Source of the DNA: Bacteroidota bacterium
GTDB lineage: Bacteria > Bacteroidota > Bacteroidia > CAILMK01 > JAAYUY01
DNA length: 44,051 bases
Direction of reading: 5' to 3'
Assembly (NCBI GenBank): GCA_018698135.1
Contig: JABINZ010000219.1
Location: 1-44,051 of the forward strand
Position 1 is the stretch's first letter; each line of letters starts with the position of its first letter. Position numbers and translations under genes: made by a program. The notes under the pieces were generated by a model. The model made no database searches and was not told the origin of the DNA. It saw only the letters and a program-made list of their open reading frames with translations. Positions 15,864 to 25,688 of this stretch are shown in pieces.

Positions 15864-18110
15864 ATGATTATGAGAAAATTCATCCTGATTTTTATCTTTA
15901 CTGCCTTCGTACAATTAGTTGTTGGTCAGAATATTCGAATAGGTAATTGGCGTGCTCACCACAACTACACCGAAGGAATAATTAGTGTAGAAGTAAAAAA
16001 TCGTATTTATACAGCCACTGAAAATGGATTATTTTATGTAGACAAAACTGATAATTCCATTACAACCTGGTCGAAAGTAAATGGCTTTAGCGATGTAGAC
16101 ATTAGCACCATTGCCTATGATGAAAAGTCTGACCTCTTATTAATAGCCTATAACAATACTTTAATAGATGCCGTTCAAGCCAATCGGATTTTTAGTATTC
16201 CTGATATTTTACGCAAATCAATTCCGGGAAAAAAAGCAATAAACAGTATTTACTTTTATGGCAACTATGCCTATTTCTCCTGCAGTTTTGGGATAGTGGT
16301 TTATGACATTGAAAAAGAAGAAGTAAAGGAGTCATATACCGAAATTGATCCGAACGGTACCATTGAAATTTTAGAAACTGCCATTTTTAATGATTCTATT
16401 TTTGCAGCAACAGAAAATGGTATAATAGCAGCCTCCCTTAACAGCCTTAACTTATTGGATAATAAATACTGGAATTACATAAATGTTCAATCCTGTAAAA
16501 AAATAATTCCTTTTAACAACATGCTATATGCTGAGCTTGATGGCTATATATATCGCTATCAAAACGGCCAATGGAATATGTATATTGATAGCCTTCAAAA
16601 TACCTGTAGCGATATTAATGTATGTTATGAAAATTTGGTTATTAGCTTTAAAAGCAAAGTTTTTGAGATCGATAAATCCGGACAAATTACGATTCATCAG
16701 GAAGGTGGAGCTCGATCAGCACTTTTGGATGAAGAGGGTAATTTATGGCTTAGCATGCCCATTTTTGCATTAATAAAAAAAACAGGCAGCAATTATGGAT
16801 TTTATACACCAAACGGACCTTCTTCTAAAAAAACCTGGAATATAGAAGTGATTGATGATGTAGCTTATGTGGCAACAGGTGGTTTAACCTTCACCGGTTC
16901 TCCAGCTTATAATTATGGAGGAATTTATCTGTTTCAAAATGAAAGTTGGCAAAATAAGAATTATATGAATAATGCCACTTTCGTAGATTTTAAGGATATG
17001 TTGAATATAGCTGCTGATCCAATTAGCGATAAAGTTTATTTTGGATCTTATGGAGATGGACTGGCCATATATGAAAACGGCAATTTCATCAATCGTTTCG
17101 ATCAGAATAATTCTTCTTTACAAGTAACGATTTCCGATACCAACCGAATCAATATCAGGGGTTTGTGTTTCGATTCTGACAACAACTTATGGGTCAGCAA
17201 TTTTGGAGCAGATGAGCCTTTGTCGGTACGATATGCTGATAAAAGCTGGGCCTCATTTAGTTTGGGATCTGAAGCAAACAGGGGTATTGGCGAATTGATT
17301 GTTGATGATTCAAAACAAAAATGGATTCTGCTTCCATTAGAGGGTGGAATTATTGTCTTTGATGAAAATCAGCAAGGAGGCAGCACTTATAAAAAACTTT
17401 CTACAAACCAAGGCAATGGAGGCCTTCCTACAGAACGAATTCATAGTATTGCCAAAGATTTAAAAGGGCGCATCTGGTTAGGATCTGAAGAAGGTGTTGC
17501 AATCATCTACAATCCTGAAGATGTTTTTTCAGGCAATAATTTTGATGCACAACAAATTTGGATCAACGATGGAGAAGAATCCGGCTATTTATTAGCCTCT
17601 GAAATTATCAGTGTCATCACTGTAGATGGAGCAAATAATAAATGGATTGGCAGTAAAAATGGTGCCTGGTATGTTTCGGATGATGGCACTGAAATTATCC
17701 ATCATTTTAATAAAGATAACAGCCCCTTACCTACAAGCGATATTAGAGATATTGCAGTAAACGAAAAAACAGGTGAAGTGTTTTTTGCCACTGATTTAGG
17801 GATAGTCTCTTACCGAAACGAAGCCACCAAGGGGGAAGATCAGTTTGGGAACGTATATGCTTTCCCAAACCCTGTGCGACCCGGCTATGAAGGCCCAATT
17901 GCCATCAAGGGATTGGTTACGAATGCCAATGTAAAAATTACAGATATTGCTGGCAATGTAGTAACCGAAATGACTGCCCAGGGAGGGCAAGCTGTGTGGG
18001 ATGGAAAAGACATTTCAGGAAACGCAGTTATGTCGGGAGTTTATTTGGTATTAAGCAGCAATGACGATGGTTCAGAAACGAATATCACAAAAATTCTTAT
18101 TGTGCGCTAA
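15864..18110 (+). CDS. porZ: PorZ-like beta-propeller protein of the type IX secretion system
   Basis: A 748-aa protein with a signal peptide (ending QLVVGQ). The start NIRIGNWRAHHNYTEGIISV is typical of PorZ. Repeated two-component-regulator-type propeller blades follow (VKNRIYTATENGLFYVD, RIWLGSEEGVAIIYNPE, KWIGSKNGAWYVSDDGTEI). A C-terminal sorting-type domain occupies the last 80 residues (YAFPNPVRPGYEGPIAIKGL ... GVYLVLSS). PorZ belongs to the cell-surface PorU-PorV-PorQ-PorZ attachment complex and delivers A-LPS to the sortase PorU. A TAACTTTG -7 element lies at 15846-15853. recO begins on the base after the stop codon. The ATG at 15870 (MRKFIL) is an alternative start. Confidence 0.85.
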   Translation: MIMRKFILIFIFTAFVQLVVGQNIRIGNWRAHHNYTEGIISVEVKNRIYTATENGLFYVDKTDNSITTWSKVNGFSDVDISTIAYDEKSDLLLIAYNNTLIDAVQANRIFSIPDILRKSIPGKKAINSIYFYGNYAYFSCSFGIVVYDIEKEEVKESYTEIDPNGTIEILETAIFNDSIFAATENGIIAASLNSLNLLDNKYWNYINVQSCKKIIPFNNMLYAELDGYIYRYQNGQWNMYIDSLQNTCSDINVCYENLVISFKSKVFEIDKSGQITIHQEGGARSALLDEEGNLWLSMPIFALIKKTGSNYGFYTPNGPSSKKTWNIEVIDDVAYVATGGLTFTGSPAYNYGGIYLFQNESWQNKNYMNNATFVDFKDMLNIAADPISDKVYFGSYGDGLAIYENGNFINRFDQNNSSLQVTISDTNRINIRGLCFDSDNNLWVSNFGADEPLSVRYADKSWASFSLGSEANRGIGELIVDDSKQKWILLPLEGGIIVFDENQQGGSTYKKLSTNQGNGGLPTERIHSIAKDLKGRIWLGSEEGVAIIYNPEDVFSGNNFDAQQIWINDGEESGYLLASEIISVITVDGANNKWIGSKNGAWYVSDDGTEIIHHFNKDNSPLPTSDIRDIAVNEKTGEVFFATDLGIVSYRNEATKGEDQFGNVYAFPNPVRPGYEGPIAIKGLVTNANVKITDIAGNVVTEMTAQGGQAVWDGKDISGNAVMSGVYLVLSSNDDGSETNITKILIVR

Positions 18111-18839
18111 ATGCTTGTCAAATCACAAGGAATTGTCATAAAAAGTACACGCTATTCCGAAAGCAGTGCAATTGTTAAAATATACACACAAGGCTATGGA
18201 ATGACTGCATTCCTAATTCAGGGTATGTACAGCAAAAAATCGGGACTTAAGCCAGCCCTGTTTCAACCACTCCAGGTTTTGGAGCTGGATTTCTATTTTA
18301 AAGAAAACAAAAACCTGCTGAAAGTAAAAGAAGCGCGATCGGCTTTTGTGCTTAATCATTTACATTTCGAAATGAAACGCAGTACAATTGCGATGGTTAT
18401 TTCTGAGCTCATTTATAAATGCATACAGGAAGAAGAAGAAAACAAGGAGATGTATGATTTCCTAGTTTCCAGCATTCATATTCTGGACAATCCAAGCAAG
18501 GATAGCAATCATTTTTTATTATTTTTCATGCTTCATTTCAGTCGGTATTTAGGTTTCTTCCCTGCTAATTCTTTTTCTGATGATTTACCCAACTTTGATT
18601 TATATGAAGGTCGCTTTAAATCCGACATGGGAATAAATACCTTTTTATTAGATACGCAGTCGAGCTTTTTATTGAACCAGATAATCAACACAAATATTGG
18701 GGAATATGATAGCATACAAATCCCTCAAATAGAGCGATTAAAACTCATTGAATATTTAATTGATTACTATAAAATCCACATTTCAGGATTTCATAAGTTG
18801 AGCTCGTTCGAGGTTATCAAGGGATTGTTTTTGAAATAA
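18111..18839 (+). CDS. recO: DNA repair protein RecO
   Basis: A 242-aa protein of the usual RecO length. The N-terminal OB-fold begins KSQGIVIKSTRYSESSAIVK and contains YGMTAFLIQGMYSKKSGLKP, as in RecO. A helical C-terminal domain follows (HFSRYLGFFPA). The zinc-binding cysteines of some RecO proteins are absent, which is common in Bacteroidota. RecO helps RecR load RecA onto SSB-coated single-stranded DNA in gap repair. It abuts the porZ-like gene and probably shares its transcript; the DNA partner recF is at 34.2-35.3 kb here. Confidence 0.92.
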   Translation: MLVKSQGIVIKSTRYSESSAIVKIYTQGYGMTAFLIQGMYSKKSGLKPALFQPLQVLELDFYFKENKNLLKVKEARSAFVLNHLHFEMKRSTIAMVISELIYKCIQEEEENKEMYDFLVSSIHILDNPSKDSNHFLLFFMLHFSRYLGFFPANSFSDDLPNFDLYEGRFKSDMGINTFLLDTQSSFLLNQIINTNIGEYDSIQIPQIERLKLIEYLIDYYKIHISGFHKLSSFEVIKGLFLK

Positions 18840-18849
18840 GTTAAAAGTG

Positions 18850-19212
18850 ACTTGAGTGACTAAAGTGTAAAGTTAATCCCCTCCACCTAAAAGCACAGTA
18901 GGTTTTCAAAACTTCTGAGTTCTCAAATGAGTGGCTAAGATGAGAGATAATTAAACTTTAGGCACTCCATTACTTCAAACTCTAGGCACTTACTTATAAG
19001 ATACAAAGCACCTGGGTCCTCAAATGAGTGACTCAGATGGGAGGCAAATAAGTTTAAAGTGCCTAGAGTGTCTAAAGTATAAAGTTAATCCCTTCCTCTT
19101 GAGAGTATAGGCTTCTTCTGAAATATCTCGATCCTCCAATGAATGACTCAGTTAAGAGATAATTAAACTTTAGGCACTCCATTAAATCCAACTTTAGGCA
19201 CTCTAGGCACTT
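18850..19212. repeat. Imperfect 212-bp tandem repeat with internal inverted repeats
   Basis: The recO-dehydrogenase gap holds a duplicated unit. AGAGATAATTAAACTTTAGG plus ten more bases (18943-18972) recurs identically at 19155-19184. The block CTAAAGTxTAAAGTTAATCC at 18860 recurs at 19072. Both pairs are 212 bp apart. A third motif, AAATGAGTGxCTxAGATGxG, appears near 18924, 19020 and (weaker) 19137. AAAGTGCCTAGAGTGTCTAA (from 19056) is inverted at 19190-19212. The period is too long and the copies too imperfect for CRISPR. Confidence 0.75.
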
Positions 19213-19226
19213 CTACCTCCAGACAC

Positions 19227-20864
19227 TTACCTATCCCTCAAAACCTGCTTTTTAATATGCTGAATATGACCCCTGCCTAAAGCTTTCACTTCACAACCTA
19301 ACTCAAAATATTTTCGGATATCTTCATCATTTAGTATACCAAAACAGTCAATTACAGCCATTGGTCCACCTGCCCATTTTACAATATCCTCCGGATTCAG
19401 GTTCTTATACTCCGTATGTGGGACCGCTAATATCAACGCCTCCATTCCTTTCAAAGCTGAGGGCAAATCATTCTGGACTTTTATATTTTCTAAGCCATCC
19501 TGATTCCTAAAAAATTGTTTCCAGCTATGAGCCTCTTCCATGGGATCGTTTTGCACTTCAAACTCCCACCATTTGTCAACATACGAATCATGTACATGAA
19601 CCCATGCGCCCATTTCAGTCAACCTTCTAACCACAAGCTCACTACCACTATAACGTGTATCACCAACATCTTCACGATAACTTGCACCGCAAATCAAAAC
19701 ATTGGTTCCTGCAATGTATCTATCCAAATTACGCAATGCATCTCGTGTTAATTCAGCCACATGCAAGGATCTTGTGTCATTGGTATCTATGGCTAAAGGA
19801 GTCATTTTAAATACATCATCGCCATCATCAAAAGCAAGTATATGTTTGTAAGCCCAGTATCCTAAGCCACCATCTTTTGGTAAGCAATAACCTCCAATCC
19901 CGGGTCCGGGGAACATAATATTACTGTGGGTTGGACGCATTTTAATGGCTTTATAAACTTTGATCAGGTCTACACCATTTCTTTCAGCGAATAAACTCCA
20001 CTCATTCATAAAAGCCAAAATTGATGCACGATAGGAATTCTCAACAATTTTTGTCGTTTCCGACTCAATGGGTCTGTCCATTACAGTCAATTCAAATTCC
20101 TCTGTATTCAATACTTCTCTCAAGAATTTCTCTACTCTTCCTCGAGCTTCTGCATCACAACCTGAGCACACACGCCAGAAATCACGAATGCTGGATACAT
20201 ATTCTTTCCCAGGCATAACACGTTCAAAACTATGTGACAATAGGGGTATTTCGGCAATTCCCCTATTCTGATATTCCTTTTTCAAAATAGGCCAGGCTAT
20301 ATATTCGGTTGTACCTGGAGCAACAGTTGTTTCAATGAGTGTTAGGCATTTTGGTGGAACTTTCTGTCCAATAGTACGAATGGTTGCTTCCAATGCGGCC
20401 ATATCGGTTTCCCCGCTTTTCATATTGCCCAGTTCTTTCTTCTTGAAATCACATTGCACATCTACGACAACGCAATCGGCTAATTTCAGACAATCGCTGT
20501 CGTAAGTTGCTACAAACGATTTTTTCTTAATGACTGTTCTATCAATAATCTCTGCAACTTCAGGATCCTCAGCAGTTACAGGCGATACACCTCGATTAAT
20601 AACAGGTATCTTCCAATAGCTTCGCACGCTGGGGCGCTGACAACCTATTACAAACTTAGTTGGATTACCACTTTCATCTACAGTGTCGGCTACTATAGCT
20701 GCCATGACAACACCAACAAAACCCAAACCCATTACTACGACAATTTCTTTCCCTTCAGCTCTGGCTTTATCGGCTAATGTTTTTATACGCTTAAATTCAT
20801 CAGCATAAGCTTCCTTTGCTGGAATTGCAAATTTTTCCCCTGATGGGGTAATTGAGTAATTCAT
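19227..20864 (-). CDS. Nucleotide-sugar dehydrogenase (UDP-glucose/GDP-mannose dehydrogenase family)
   Basis: A 545-aa NAD-dependent dehydrogenase that oxidises a nucleotide sugar to its uronic acid, most often for capsule, O-antigen or exopolysaccharide. The Rossmann motif GLGFVG is at 46-51, the central helix KIVENSYRASILAFMNEW at 272-289, and the catalytic Cys327 in GGYCLPKD. The C-terminal domain contains LICGASYREDVGDTRYS, the KGD/RxD-type substrate site. It is longer than typical enzymes (about 430 aa) through an N-terminal extension and a loop near 140-150. I use the ATG at 20864; an upstream in-frame start (20987) would add 41 residues with no family resemblance. The substrate is not determined. 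Confidence 0.85.
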   Translation of the reverse strand: MNYSITPSGEKFAIPAKEAYADEFKRIKTLADKARAEGKEIVVVMGLGFVGVVMAAIVADTVDESGNPTKFVIGCQRPSVRSYWKIPVINRGVSPVTAEDPEVAEIIDRTVIKKKSFVATYDSDCLKLADCVVVDVQCDFKKKELGNMKSGETDMAALEATIRTIGQKVPPKCLTLIETTVAPGTTEYIAWPILKKEYQNRGIAEIPLLSHSFERVMPGKEYVSSIRDFWRVCSGCDAEARGRVEKFLREVLNTEEFELTVMDRPIESETTKIVENSYRASILAFMNEWSLFAERNGVDLIKVYKAIKMRPTHSNIMFPGPGIGGYCLPKDGGLGYWAYKHILAFDDGDDVFKMTPLAIDTNDTRSLHVAELTRDALRNLDRYIAGTNVLICGASYREDVGDTRYSGSELVVRRLTEMGAWVHVHDSYVDKWWEFEVQNDPMEEAHSWKQFFRNQDGLENIKVQNDLPSALKGMEALILAVPHTEYKNLNPEDIVKWAGGPMAVIDCFGILNDEDIRKYFELGCEVKALGRGHIQHIKKQVLRDR

Positions 20865-21165
20865 ATAATAATCATTTAAGGAGTGAATATTTTTCAGTAT
20901 TATTAAAACACAATTTAAGGAATATTTTATAAAAATCACAAAGCAGTCACTTTCCCGATTTTGGACAAATGGTTCATATAAAGACAATGCTGTTTAATTC
21001 TTTTCCAATCATAAGAAGCCTTGAAATATTGCTAAGCGAAAACACACATGCGAAAAAATTCATTAATGATAAGCCACTATTATTGTATTACTTAAGATGT
21101 ATTATTTTCAGCCTACTTAATAGAAACTGAAGGTTTGTAGTGCATTAATTATCAATAAGATTGAG

Positions 21166-21173
21166 TACATTTG
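21166..21173 (+). promoter_or_regulatory. Possible -7 element (TACATTTG) before the C25 peptidase gene
   Basis: TACATTTG matches the TAnnTTTG consensus and lies 87 nt upstream of the peptidase ATG in the 396-bp gap after the divergently transcribed dehydrogenase. No well-spaced -33 TTG is seen, so the call is weak. The rest of the gap shows no gene. Confidence 0.3.
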
Positions 21174-21260
21174 TATACATAATAGGTCCGGAACAATACA
21201 TTGTATGGTTTTTGAACATTCAGTATCAAACTTAACGTTTTTCCATACTGCTACAAAATT

Positions 21261-23543
21261 ATGATCAATCGACTTTATATATCGAGCCTAACATTTCTAC
21301 TGAGTATTGTCTTGTATCTTACATGCAATGCACAAACATCACATGTAAGTTTTAACAAAGACATTAATACAACTGTACTCGAGATCAGTGATCTTAATGC
21401 ACAAAGCAAAACGCTTACGTTCGAAATTCCTCAGATTGAAATCATCGACATTAAGAAGAACAAACAGCTCTATCATGAAATAAACATAGCCGGCTCAGGA
21501 CTTACTACTTTACAAGGATATCCCCAATTACCTCGTTTTACCAGATTTATTGAAGTACCTGCGGGAAAAGAATTGGCAGTAGACATCATTTCGATCGAAA
21601 CTGAAAGAATCGAAAACATCAGACCTGTTCCTTATCAAAAGCCACAAAACAGAAATGATTATTTAGCATCTATTCCAACAGAATTTCAAATAGACAATAC
21701 ATATTACACAGGTAACTCTATTTATCCAACAAATTATGTTTCCTTGGGAGAAGCAAAATACTTTGCCTCAAACCGAATTGTTGATCTACAGATAAATGCT
21801 GTTCGATACTTTCCTGAATCGCATAGTATTGAAGTTGTAACAAAACTAGAATTAAAATTAACTTTTAATAGAGTTAAGCTTACTGAAGAAGAAAAAAGCA
21901 TTTCTTCTTCAAATGCGATGAATCGTATAAGCAACAGTTTGGTTGAAAAATATGATTCTAAAAGCAGAAATGCATCGGATGGAATACCTCCTCAAATGCT
22001 CATCATTACGCATGACGATTTTGCACAAAGCATTAAACCATTAGCCGAATGGAAAAACAGACAGGGGATTAAAACAAGAGTTATTAAACTTTCTGATTTA
22101 TCCAATAAAAGAGAACCTCAGGATATTAAAAACCTGATAACTTCCTTTTTACAGGATAGTGCAAACATGGAAGGTTTGGAATATGTTTTATTTATTGGTG
22201 ATGTCGATTTCATTCCAGCTTTCAATGGAGTATACAATGCTTTAAACGACCATTCTTATGCAACCATTAATGATGATGATTATCTTCCGGATCTAATTGT
22301 TGGGCGATTTTCTGTCAACACGGTTGAGGAATGTGATATTTATGTTGAAAAAACCATTAACTACGAACGCTATGTTGTTGTTAATGACAGCACCAATTGG
22401 TTCAATAAAGCCGTTAGTGCGGCAAGCAATTCTCATTTAGACGATTTGCATGGCCAGCATGTGACAGCTGAATTTAAAAGCAATGGCTTTGATCAGGTAA
22501 ATAACCTGAGAGCTACTCAGCAGAACTTTACAAACCACCATATATTAAATGCATTAAATGCTGGCAGAAGCTGGATGTTTTATATTGGCCACGGAGATGA
22601 AACTGCCTGGTTAACCACGGGAACATTCAGTCGCAACACAATTAGTACAGGTTTACAAAATACAAATGCACTACCAGCCATTATAAGCGTTGCCTGTTCA
22701 AACTCAGATCTTGACTTTGCTTACGGTGATTGTTTTGCAGAAAGATTCATGAATGTAGGCGTTGATAAAGGTGCTGCCATATTTTTGGGCGCAACAGAGC
22801 TAACACCATTTTTCCTATCAGACACTTTGGGCAAATATGCTTTGTTCAGTTATTTGAAAGGAGAAACAGAAACATTTGGTGAAGCCATGATTTATGGTAA
22901 AATGAAAATGTATGAAGCATTTACCGATAATTCGGCAAATTCTGAAACCAAGGAAACCATGCAACATTTCCTAATCCTTGGAGATCCAAGCATGATGCCT
23001 TATACACAAAAACCCAAGAACATAAGTAGCAATCGATTAACTCAAATTAAACCGGGTTTTGCTGATTTTACATTTCAGGTAAAAGCAGAAGGAAAAGTAG
23101 TCAAAAATGCTTTAGTATCTATATCAAGTGAAGATTATAGTATTCATGAAGTGGCCTATACCGACCAACATGGTTATGTCAGTTTCTCATTTTATGCAGC
23201 AGATACAGGCCAATTACACATTGTAATATCCGGAAGAAACTTAATTGCTTATGAAGGTGTAATTAAAGTAACAAATTTCCTTGGAGTTGATGATGATCAA
23301 ACAGACAAAATGCAAGTTTGGCCAAATCCTTTCACTAATCGAATCAATATCATTGCTGGAAATGGATCTACTTTACTTCAAAAAGTTGAATTGTTTGATA
23401 TATCCGGAAAACTGGTATTTTCACAAAACAATATCAATTCCAGCAAATTCAGTTTAACACCTCCTGTTATGGAGCCTGGTTTTTATCTCTTAAAAACCAC
23501 CAATATTGATGGCGAAATTTCCATAACAAAATTGAGTCACTAG
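21261..23543 (+). CDS. Gingipain-like C25 family cysteine peptidase, T9SS cargo
   Basis: A 760-aa secreted peptidase. A signal peptide covers about 1-24. A propeptide-like beta domain covers about 25-225 (LQGYPQLPRFTRFIEVPAGK). The C25 catalytic domain spans about 243-575: PPQMLIITHDDF, YVLFIGDVDFIP, the His444 motif YIGHGDETAW and the Cys479 motif SVACSNSDLDF, both matching the gingipain dyad. A small Ig-like domain and a T9SS sorting domain (MQVWPNPFTNRINI to the end) follow. It is too short and has the wrong domain order for the sortase PorU, so it is read as cargo. Export would depend on the T9SS to which the nearby PorZ-like protein belongs. Confidence 0.88.
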   Translation: MINRLYISSLTFLLSIVLYLTCNAQTSHVSFNKDINTTVLEISDLNAQSKTLTFEIPQIEIIDIKKNKQLYHEINIAGSGLTTLQGYPQLPRFTRFIEVPAGKELAVDIISIETERIENIRPVPYQKPQNRNDYLASIPTEFQIDNTYYTGNSIYPTNYVSLGEAKYFASNRIVDLQINAVRYFPESHSIEVVTKLELKLTFNRVKLTEEEKSISSSNAMNRISNSLVEKYDSKSRNASDGIPPQMLIITHDDFAQSIKPLAEWKNRQGIKTRVIKLSDLSNKREPQDIKNLITSFLQDSANMEGLEYVLFIGDVDFIPAFNGVYNALNDHSYATINDDDYLPDLIVGRFSVNTVEECDIYVEKTINYERYVVVNDSTNWFNKAVSAASNSHLDDLHGQHVTAEFKSNGFDQVNNLRATQQNFTNHHILNALNAGRSWMFYIGHGDETAWLTTGTFSRNTISTGLQNTNALPAIISVACSNSDLDFAYGDCFAERFMNVGVDKGAAIFLGATELTPFFLSDTLGKYALFSYLKGETETFGEAMIYGKMKMYEAFTDNSANSETKETMQHFLILGDPSMMPYTQKPKNISSNRLTQIKPGFADFTFQVKAEGKVVKNALVSISSEDYSIHEVAYTDQHGYVSFSFYAADTGQLHIVISGRNLIAYEGVIKVTNFLGVDDDQTDKMQVWPNPFTNRINIIAGNGSTLLQKVELFDISGKLVFSQNNINSSKFSLTPPVMEPGFYLLKTTNIDGEISITKLSH

Positions 23544-23720
23544 ACATTTTTCAGCGCTCACTATCTCTTCCGATTCAAATAAATCCATTTATTTCTTATT
23601 TTACTATTAGCCAACAGGCTTTTTAAATGCAATTATTGAAAGACTTTATTTAATCTCATACCCTTATTCTACTAAACAATAATCCGTAACTTTACCCTTT
23701 TGAAGTCTTTAACATTAACC

Positions 23721-25640
23721 ATGGGAAGAGATAAAAAACAAACTCCAAAGAAAAAAGTCCAACAGCCAATTAAGAAAAATAACTCACCCATTTTTTGGAT
23801 AATTGGCATTTTAACAGCCACGATAATTGCTTATTTACCTGCATTCAAGAATGGACTTTTGAATTTCGATGATATTGCCTATGTAAGCGAAAATCCATAT
23901 ATCCAGCAGTTTAATTGGAATAATATTGTTACGCTATTCTCAGAATTCTATTATGGTGGATATTACCCCCTAACATTGTTGTCTTTTATGATAGACATTC
24001 AATTAGGTGGGTTGGATCCAGCTATTTTTCATTTTACCAACATCCTATTGCATTTGGCAACTACGCTATTAATTTTTGTTTTTATCCGACAGTTATTTGA
24101 TCGAATTGAAATTGCCATTATTGCTTCACTACTTTTTGGATTACACAGCTTACATGTCGAATCAGTTGCATGGGTTACTGAACGTAAGGATGTACTTTAT
24201 GCCTTCTTTTTCTTTGCTTCCTTGATATCATACAATCTTTATTTATCTAAGAAGAAACAGAAATACTTTGTTTGGGCGCTCTACCTTTTTCTGATGTCGG
24301 TTTTGTCAAAAACGATGGCAGTTGCACTTGCACCAACATTGATTTTATTAGATTGGTATCAAGGTCGAAAGCTCCTCGATAAAAAAGTTATATTAGAGAA
24401 AATACCATTTTTTGCCATTGGAATTTTGTTTGGGATTTTAGCCATTTTATCACAAAGTTCAATTGGAGCTATTGCGGAAGAAAACACCCTTCCCATAGTC
24501 CATCGATTTGTTTTTGCCTGCTATGGTTTTAGCATGTATATATTAAAAACAATTATTCCTTTTGGATTGTCGGCTTTTTACCCTTATCCGGTTGCAATTG
24601 GTGAATCAATTCCAGCCGTTTATTGGCTTTCGACACTACCACTTATTGCCAGTGTTTTCCTGCTTATTTATCTGTTTAAAAAGAAATTAAATGACTACGC
24701 ATTTGCATTTCTGTTTTTCGTCTTGAATATCATTTTGGTCCTTCAAATTCTGCAAATAAATGATTTTGTAATGGCCGATCGATTTATGTATGTCGCTTCA
24801 CTTGGTTTGTTCCTTATTCTAGGATTTCTTTATCGGGATGCCCTGCAAAAAAACAAAAGTCGATTAAACCTTTTACGTGGAGCTGTGCTTGTTTATGCAA
24901 TTTTTCTGTTATTTCAAACTAACAAGCGCTGTGAAGTATGGAAAGACAGTGTAAGTGTTTGGAATGATGTTATTGACAAGTATCCAGAAGTATACAAAGC
25001 ATGGAATCAGCGAGGCATGGCTAAGGCTGATGAGCTGGGAGACTATACAGCCGCTTTAAAGGATTACAATCAAGCGATTAAACTAAACCCCAACTTTGCA
25101 ACAACCTATTTAAACAGAGGATTTGTGCGCATGCAACAAGGCGATACAAGAGGTGCAATTGAAGATTATGATAAAGCCATTGAATTGCTTCCTGATTATG
25201 CCATGGCCTTTAATAACAGGGGGATTACCAAAGCCAATAGTGGGGATATTGATGGAGCTATTCAGGATTTTGGAAAAGCCATTGAAATTGATAATAGATA
25301 TGTAAGTGCTATTACAAACAGAGGATTGGCTCTGGCCAGCAAACAAGACTGGGAGGCATCTATGGCCGACTATAACAAGGCTATTGAAATTGAGCCCTCT
25401 TATTATGCTGTCTATAATTACAGGGGACTATCCTATACCAGAGAGCGAAAAATCAATGAAGCGCTGGCTGATTTCAATACCTGTTTGGAACTCATGCCCG
25501 ATCATGCTGAGGCACTTTATAACAGAGGTGTCATTCGTTTACAAATGAATCAGAAAAAATCAGCTTGTGAAGATTTAAGAAAATCTGCTAATTTAGGTTT
25601 TGAAAGAGCATATGGTATGCTTGAGCAGTATTGTAATTGA
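23721..25640 (+). CDS. Integral membrane glycosyltransferase-like protein with C-terminal TPR repeats
   Basis: A 639-aa protein. Residues 1 to about 400 contain around ten membrane helices and a first periplasmic loop with the acidic FDD pair (NGLLNFDDIAYVSENPYIQQ) and YYPLTLLSFMIDIQLGG. This pattern belongs to the TMTC/PMT-like GT-C mannosyltransferases. Residues about 440-635 hold six TPR units (YKAWNQRGMAKADELGDYTA, AFNNRGITKANSGDIDGAIQ, ALYNRGVIRLQMNQKKSACE). The probable role is sugar transfer from a lipid carrier to extracytoplasmic proteins, with the TPRs as docking surface. I use the ATG at 23721; a TAACTTTA -7-like element at about 23687-23694 supports it over the TTG at 23700. Confidence 0.8.
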   Translation: MGRDKKQTPKKKVQQPIKKNNSPIFWIIGILTATIIAYLPAFKNGLLNFDDIAYVSENPYIQQFNWNNIVTLFSEFYYGGYYPLTLLSFMIDIQLGGLDPAIFHFTNILLHLATTLLIFVFIRQLFDRIEIAIIASLLFGLHSLHVESVAWVTERKDVLYAFFFFASLISYNLYLSKKKQKYFVWALYLFLMSVLSKTMAVALAPTLILLDWYQGRKLLDKKVILEKIPFFAIGILFGILAILSQSSIGAIAEENTLPIVHRFVFACYGFSMYILKTIIPFGLSAFYPYPVAIGESIPAVYWLSTLPLIASVFLLIYLFKKKLNDYAFAFLFFVLNIILVLQILQINDFVMADRFMYVASLGLFLILGFLYRDALQKNKSRLNLLRGAVLVYAIFLLFQTNKRCEVWKDSVSVWNDVIDKYPEVYKAWNQRGMAKADELGDYTAALKDYNQAIKLNPNFATTYLNRGFVRMQQGDTRGAIEDYDKAIELLPDYAMAFNNRGITKANSGDIDGAIQDFGKAIEIDNRYVSAITNRGLALASKQDWEASMADYNKAIEIEPSYYAVYNYRGLSYTRERKINEALADFNTCLELMPDHAEALYNRGVIRLQMNQKKSACEDLRKSANLGFERAYGMLEQYCN

Positions 25641-25688
25641 CAGCAAATCGGGGATTTGAGATTGCAGGTTGAATTAGAAATCCGAATT

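Noticed and set aside
18840-19226. CRISPR-like array
   Set aside because: The repeat period is about 212 bp, the copies are few and imperfect, and no cas gene is present.
20865-20987. Longer N-terminus for the nucleotide-sugar dehydrogenase
   Set aside because: The extra 41 residues are hydrophobic and unlike the family; the ATG at 20864 gives the expected start.
21261-23543. PorU sortase of the T9SS
   Set aside because: At 760 aa, with a typical signal, prodomain, C25 domain and sorting-domain order, it is too short and looks like cargo.
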